Shown one piece after another: positions 59,423-64,000 of a stretch of DNA of 64,000 nt; position 1 is the first letter of the stretch, and every line of letters starts with the position of its first letter. Source of the stretch: Druceiella hillmani (lineage: Eukaryota; Arthropoda; Insecta; Lepidoptera; Hepialidae); NCBI GenBank assembly GCA_039881145.1, contig JAYKKI010000063.1:13671001-13735000 (forward strand), in the 5' to 3' direction. Both the position numbers and the translations under genes were made by a program. The notes beneath the pieces are model-generated. The model searched no databases, had not been told where the DNA came from, and saw only the letters and a list, made by a program, of their open reading frames with translations.

Positions 59423-59480
59423 ATATACTACTGAACACTTGAACGTCCTTTGAAGAAATCTCTGATTCTACCTTTTTAAG
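58890..59480. repeat. 173-bp tandem array, three copies, third interrupted by (TA)n
   Basis: AAATACACAAT recurs at about 58902, 59075 and 59249. Units contain AATTAAACAAAGTTTATATT-like text and ATACTACTGAACACTTGAA. In copy 3 the block corresponding to AAAGGACATTT is replaced by a ~90-bp TA tract. Confidence 0.92.
59330..59419. repeat. (TA)n microsatellite inside the 173-bp array
   Basis: About 90 bp of TA with one CACA interruption near 59365. Confidence 0.96.
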
Positions 59481-59940
59481 TTGATTAAGAAAAAAAACAC
59501 TAATAATCAACGAAACTTTGAGGATTACTGCACAAGATCAATAATGGTAATAAAGAGCCGTAGAATTATTTTTTTTGCCAAAAACAATGGCGACAGGCAC
59601 AAAAAAGCCAATGAGGGTTTGGGGCGACGAACGCCAAATTGCGCCAATTTAAGACAATAAAAGCGGCAATACATCAAACTCTTATTGCCAGCATTGTGAC
59701 ATCTCGAACACCGGATATCGAAATTGTTTCGCAAACGATCCCGCTCTTAATAAAACTATTTATTTAGGTAGAAAAATATATTCGAGTTACGTTACGAGTA
59801 AGAATACACATACAAGTTACGTTAACATTTTATCATTAACTTTAAATATATAAATATAACTAGTAACACGATAAATCGGCAAGTTTAACTATTTGTTATA
59901 CATATAGATAACGAATAACGAATATTACTAAATAAAACCT
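59481..59940. other. unrecognised DNA
   Basis: A mixed-composition stretch at 59575-59740 (GACAGGCACAAAAAAGCC, TTTGGGGCGACGAACGCC) has an open minus-strand frame with no recognisable family. Confidence 0.35.
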
Positions 59941-60069
59941 ATCAAGCACGAGTCGAACTCGGACTAAGAGGGTTCCGTACACATTTAGGTATTTATAATC
60001 TTAGTTTTTATTCGCAGCTAAATGAAACTATATAATATAATATTATATCTATTTTATTTAAATTCTTAA

Positions 60070-60112
60070 CCACGACCTAGGTTTCGTTGTATTACAACAT
60101 CTTCATGTGGTC
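60070..60112 (-). ncRNA. hammerhead ribozyme relic
   Basis: Minus strand retains stem II, GAAA, stem III CC-TA-GG and GTC, but the first core residue is changed (ATGAAGA instead of CTGAAGA, at 60106). Probably inactive. Confidence 0.55.
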
Positions 60113-60156
60113 AATTTGAAGAGATTTGAAGAAATTACCCATGGTAAAGATTTTAA

Positions 60157-60237
60157 GTTGGCTGTAAGAGATTGCTCTTGTAGCAATAAGTCCGCCATAT
60201 ATATATCAATTAGATACATTAAAATAGATAAATAAAT
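60157..60237 (+). mobile_element. LINE 3'-end fragment, copy 2, with 11-bp target duplication
   Basis: Contains GTTGGCTGTAAGAGATTGC and GTAGCAATAAGTCCGCC and ends in AAATAAATAAAT. Flanked by perfect AAAGATTTTAA at 60146-60156 and 60238-60248. Only 81 bp long, an extreme 5' truncation. Same family as 18678-18770. Confidence 0.78.
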
Positions 60238-60795
60238 AAAGATTTTAAATAAAGTAGACATATTATATTACGTAGTTTCATTTAGCTTTGTATAAAAATA
60301 TAATGAATTTCCACTAAATTAAAGCCAAATATATTCAAGAGTTACAATCATTTAATTCCTATTAAACTAGTTACAAAATTTTAATATTTTAGAACAAAAA
60401 TATATTACCTGCAATATCATTTACAAACGCATATTTTTTTAAAAATGTGTTATAACTACAAATTTGCGATTTTCGGATTTTTCCTTTGCTAGTGGTGTGA
60501 AGCCTTGCTTTTTACTACATTGATTTCATGATTCTAGGTCAACGGGAATTACCCTATAGGTTTGATTTATTTGCGAGTGCCAAATAATTTGGCGTAAATG
60601 GCCATAATTTTAAGGTTCTTCTTGATAGCCTTGACTTAGAAACTTGATTTTTTTACAGCTCCAAGGGACCGTACACCTAAGTGTTTAATGTCAACTTGAT
60701 ACCTTCACGCTATCCTGAGTAAAAGGATCTTAACAAGCAGGCAGATAGACGGAAAGGAAGTGTACCTTCTTTCCTTTTGAGGTACAAAATTTAAA

Positions 60796-61042
60796 TAAGC
60801 AAAAACGATTGTGTGCAGATGTTATAATATATTTGACGTTTGACCATGGTGGTGAGAATCTATTACCTTCAAGTGTTGACTACTGTTTCCTCATAGTAAT
60901 AGCAATTTTCAAATCGATTTGTTTTTATAAAATAATTATGACCGGATTTTTTATTGAACACGTTATTATTTTAGGTACATATTTTCATAGAAACAAGAAA
61001 GAAAAAACTTTGAATTATAATTATTGCTAAACTGAATAGTAT

Positions 61043-61043
<1 letters not shown>
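60796..61043. other. unrecognised AT-rich DNA
   Basis: The 73-codon frame at 60809-61030 has no recognisable family. Confidence 0.4.

Positions 61044-61103
<60 letters not shown>
61044..61103. repeat. (TA)n microsatellite
   Basis: About 60 bp of uninterrupted TA. Confidence 0.97.
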
Positions 61104-61104
<1 letters not shown>

Positions 61105-62166
61105 AATCATCTTTTTCTTCAAATACTATTATTATATTAATTTCCCTCGGAAGTTTTTCTATACGTGTTATCCTCAATGATCTCATTTTTCAATATGCTA
61201 TTCTTAATCATTGAAACTTCCAGAAGAACATTATCATTTTATGTTCATCGCTTAACATCGTCTACTCTTATTCCCACCATAGACAATAAACGTCCTAATT
61301 ATATAATATATACTTATCTACTGATTCTATAACCACGTTGCTTACATGCTTCTACACTTGACATATATTTTTTCATTCATTCTATTCAACAATCATCACT
61401 TTTTCTTGTAGACAATGGCGTTCATTAAAATCATAGCTTTGTAGGCATTCAAACGTAGATCTTTGTCTATGCTAACATGACATATTCATATTACTAGACT
61501 AGACGTTGTAAAGGTATATCATCCTCTACTAACAAGAGAGTATCACCCAGGCACATTAGACATAGCACAGATATATGATATCATATGCTATTAAAGTTAT
61601 TCATACATATATTTTTAATACTATATATTTTTAACAAACACAACACATTTATAAATACAGAGATAGCAAATAACGTTTTCCATTATCAAGTGACGTCTTA
61701 TGTTCACTCTACTGCCGCTGATAATGGAGGCATTATAATGTGTTTAGATAGATGGCTACTTATAAATATTTTTCTATAAATAAATGTTCTATCTACATTA
61801 TAAATTACAGATATTACAGATATTCATCACTGTAATATTACTAATTTGTATTAAATTATACACTTTTTCATAAAAAAATTATGTTTAAGCAAAAAAGACC
61901 CATGTGGCGACATTTTGACGATAAAGATTCTCGAATCTTTTGAAAAAAATTGGCGCCAAATGCTGCCTAAGAATCTCATGAAGTAGAAAATTAGTGTTGT
62001 GAACGCGTTGTTGTTGATAGTTTGAATTTGCAATCGTGTGATGTTTTTTCTAAAATATTTTTCACTGTATTCGCTGTCGCTCCAACCATTTATTAGTTAA
62101 ATTAATTTTAAATATTAAAACAGTTATACAGTAATAATATTAATTGTAAATATATCTGTGAATTCG
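61104..62166. other. unrecognised AT-rich DNA
   Basis: No feature recognised in about 1 kb. Confidence 0.45.
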
Positions 62167-62227
<61 letters not shown>

Positions 62228-62228
62228 G

Positions 62229-62292
<64 letters not shown>
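62167..62292. repeat. (TA)n microsatellite with TG interruptions
   Basis: About 125 bp of TA with five TATG interruptions, the longest such tract here. Confidence 0.97.
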
Positions 62293-62460
62293 CAAAAGTA
62301 AATATAGCCATGCTAATTGATCTGTATGAACGCATTAAATAGACATTAATACAACGTTCACATCTTTTTTCTTAAATAATATTAACTTTATGCAGCCGAA
62401 CAAGTTACCATATTACTCCCCTATAATAGACAATAAATAATAGGTTTTAAATAAACCAAC

Positions 62461-62640
62461 AACAAATGACGTCTTAATAGTACGTAAAACGGGCAACCAT
62501 CGATCACAGCGGAAATATGTTCAAAGCAGATGTCCTGACGCAGGACAGGGCATCGGCGGTGGAGCACGAGATACGATCTGGACGCGAAAGCATCTGTCAG
62601 TGGCATCCCTCTTCTTCTATATCGGCTACCTCTTACCAAT
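62461..62640. other. GC-richer stretch with open minus-strand frame, unrecognised
   Basis: Composition rises (GGGCATCGGCGGTGGAGCAC). A 72-codon minus-strand frame (62421-62639) crosses it without a recognisable family or clear start. May be a regulatory element, exon or old repeat. Confidence 0.25.
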
Positions 62641-62932
62641 TAATGAGATTATTCCATAGATAAAAATATAAAATATAGTATATTCTAACACGTCTGTTTG
62701 TCTCGTAGGTACAGCACTTAAACCGTGCAGTTTAAAAATACGTATATTTTTACCAAAACTACAAAAATCAAAAATGTAAATGAATACTATAAATTTAAAA
62801 AAAAATTAACGTAGTTCGTTATATAGTAATATAATCTGTAACATTGGTAAAATTTGTTGCTCGTCGTAACTTAAGCTGTAAATTGAGGTTACTTCTAATT
62901 TAATCTCCTAATATAGTTAATCTTATAAAAAT

Positions 62933-63290
62933 ACGGTAGTTGACTCATTCTAAATTTTGATATTTTCGTACAATATTGTGAAATATAAGTTAATTAAAAA
63001 CCAGTCTTGAAAAAAATTCAAAAATTGAAAAAGAAGCCAGTTGTAGGTTTCTAAATTTGAAGATACGGATAGGGTTTGGTATATCCCTGTCCCTTTTCTT
63101 CTCGTAGAATATAATGGCCATATTAAAAATTACCTCACAACACAGTATTGCCATCCTTCTCTAAAAGTTAAATTTAAACTTTGATAACTCAGTGAATTTT
63201 TAAGATCATTAAAAAAAATTTCACTCTTAATTAGCTTGTACCTTGAAATTATAATTAATGAAATAAAAAAATTTAGTCAAACACCCAATT
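62933..63290 (+). repeat. ~370-bp dispersed repeat, copy A3
   Basis: Same orientation and ends as A1 (GGTAGTTGACTCATTCTAAA to TAGTCAAACACCCAATTA). It is solitary, with no inverted partner nearby, which shows that the family disperses as single ~360-bp units. Confidence 0.9.
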
Positions 63291-64000
63291 ATATTTCATT
63301 CAAAAATAGTGTGAAAACACATTAATATTATTCTTAACCCTTTCTATTCTCTATTATTTTTTCTTCAAATTATTACAATTAAAATTTTAATTCAGAAATA
63401 TTATTAAGTTTATAGTATTTTTAATTAATAATTTATAGTTATTTACTTTACAAAACCACATAATAAAGTGTATTTTTTACTACGTGAGAAATAGAAATTA
63501 TGTTTTATATTTATTTAAATATCAGTTTCAGTGTAGCTGTTTATTCCTGATAAATTCTTTATATGTATTTTTGAACTCGGATGTACAAATAGGGATAGAA
63601 TAAACGAATTTATGTAAAATATAGAAAAAAACGTATTTGGAAAAATAAAACAACAAAGAACAAGAAACTTAACGAACATTTAGATAAACAATATCTCATT
63701 GCACTACAGACCTATGTTAAGTATTATTAATAAGTAAAGCTTGTTTGTTTACTACGTAAATATATTTTTGTCACGCTATATACTTTTTTATTAAAACTCT
63801 TTTTTTATAAGATTTCCATTGATTCTGTCACCCAAACTTAGCCAGATGTTCATTTTTTTCTATGTCATCGTCTTCTTTCTGTAACCATAAACTTCTAGCA
63901 ATCAACTTGGGTAATAGCTTTTTAATAAATAAGATAATAGAAAAAAAAGTATGTTCTCAATGCCAAAACGTTAGACATCGCACAGCGCCAATGCTACGTG
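63291..64000. other. unrecognised AT-rich DNA to window end
   Basis: No gene or repeat recognised. Confidence 0.45.

Larger units (their letters stand above)
60015..60340. mobile_element. PLE-derived inverted unit, decayed, with a nested LINE tail
   Basis: Left arm on the minus strand (AAATGAAAC near 60020 to the ribozyme at 60070-60112) lacks the outer terminus. The right arm on the plus strand (60258-60340) has the terminus (AAGCCAAATATATTC) but no ribozyme. This is the mirror of the truncation pattern at 48.3 and 50.4 kb. The centre is interrupted by a LINE fragment. No target duplication recognised. Confidence 0.7.
59941..60795 (+). repeat. Lepidoptera-type dispersed repeat split by a PLE unit
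   Basis: The head CAAGCACGAGTCGAACTCGG with GAGGGTTCCGTAC sits at 59943-59980, and the tail with TTGATACCTTCACGC, GACGGAAAG and TTCCTTTTGAGGTACAAAAT sits at about 60695-60790. Between them lies the PLE unit at about 60015-60340. Read together, the flanks look like one element opened by the insertion. Confidence 0.55.

Noticed and set aside
1..64000. tRNA, rRNA, snRNA genes, LTR retrotransposons or viral sequences
   Set aside because: No recognisable cloverleaf boxes, rRNA text, paired long terminal repeats of the retroviral type, or viral protein motifs were seen by reading; a covariance-model or profile search could still find diverged ones.

Overview
This is eukaryotic DNA, AT-rich (roughly 70% by eye), and most likely from an insect. 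The evidence is three decayed mariner transposases, a Penelope-like retroelement (PLE) with a GIY-YIG endonuclease, an RTE-type LINE tail, a hAT MITE, many long (TA)n tracts, and interspersed repeats of the 'GGTTCCGTAC ... GACGGACAGAC' kind familiar from Lepidoptera and some other insects. The order cannot be settled from this window. I found no intact host protein-coding gene, no operon, no tRNA or rRNA gene and no CRISPR array. The window reads as intergenic or deep intronic DNA built from transposon remains and tandem repeats, with a few GC-richer islands that could be regulatory.

Layout. 0-8 kb: a mellifera-type mariner cut by the window edge (1-855), a 22-bp perfect palindrome, an 80-bp hairpin, a degenerate 39/70-bp array (5.5-6.4 kb) and a second broken mariner (7.2-7.8 kb). 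8-16 kb: mostly unrecognised DNA, then a 5'-truncated PLE on the minus strand (12.28-13.6 kb) with a hammerhead-ribozyme motif 3' of its ORF, and an RTE-like LINE C-terminus (15.5-15.8 kb). 17-26 kb: a repeat-dense block with a 50-bp satellite, then four unrelated arrays of about 194, 133, 175 and 110 bp. The 110-bp array (24.4-26.2 kb, 16 copies) has two monomer types that partly alternate. 26-36 kb: interspersed repeats, a homeodomain-site-rich island at 28 kb, a fold-back element with (TA)n at both tips (32 kb), a 105-bp array, and a hAT MITE with a perfect 8-bp target duplication (35.3-35.7 kb). 36-46 kb: a 44-bp array, a third mariner relic, a ~285-bp array, two PLE-derived units and a CTCF-like site. 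46-64 kb: two more PLE-derived inverted units with clear target-site duplications, a long palindrome, a 69-bp array, Lepidoptera-type repeats, a three-copy ~370-bp repeat family, and a triple nested insertion at 60 kb.

Most notable system. PLE terminal repeats recur at 12.4, 41.2, 41.8, 48.4, 50.5 and 60.1 kb. Each arm, except one at 60.1 kb, carries a hammerhead core (CTGAAGA / stem II / GAAA / a very short stem III / cleavage triplet). In four of the loci two arms are joined in inverted orientation; at 48.4 and 50.5 kb these compact units are flanked by perfect 12- and 13-bp target duplications, so they appear to have moved as non-autonomous elements with two divergent ribozymes. At 41.8 kb one arm stops within a nucleotide of the predicted self-cleavage position. 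Activity is inferred from sequence only.
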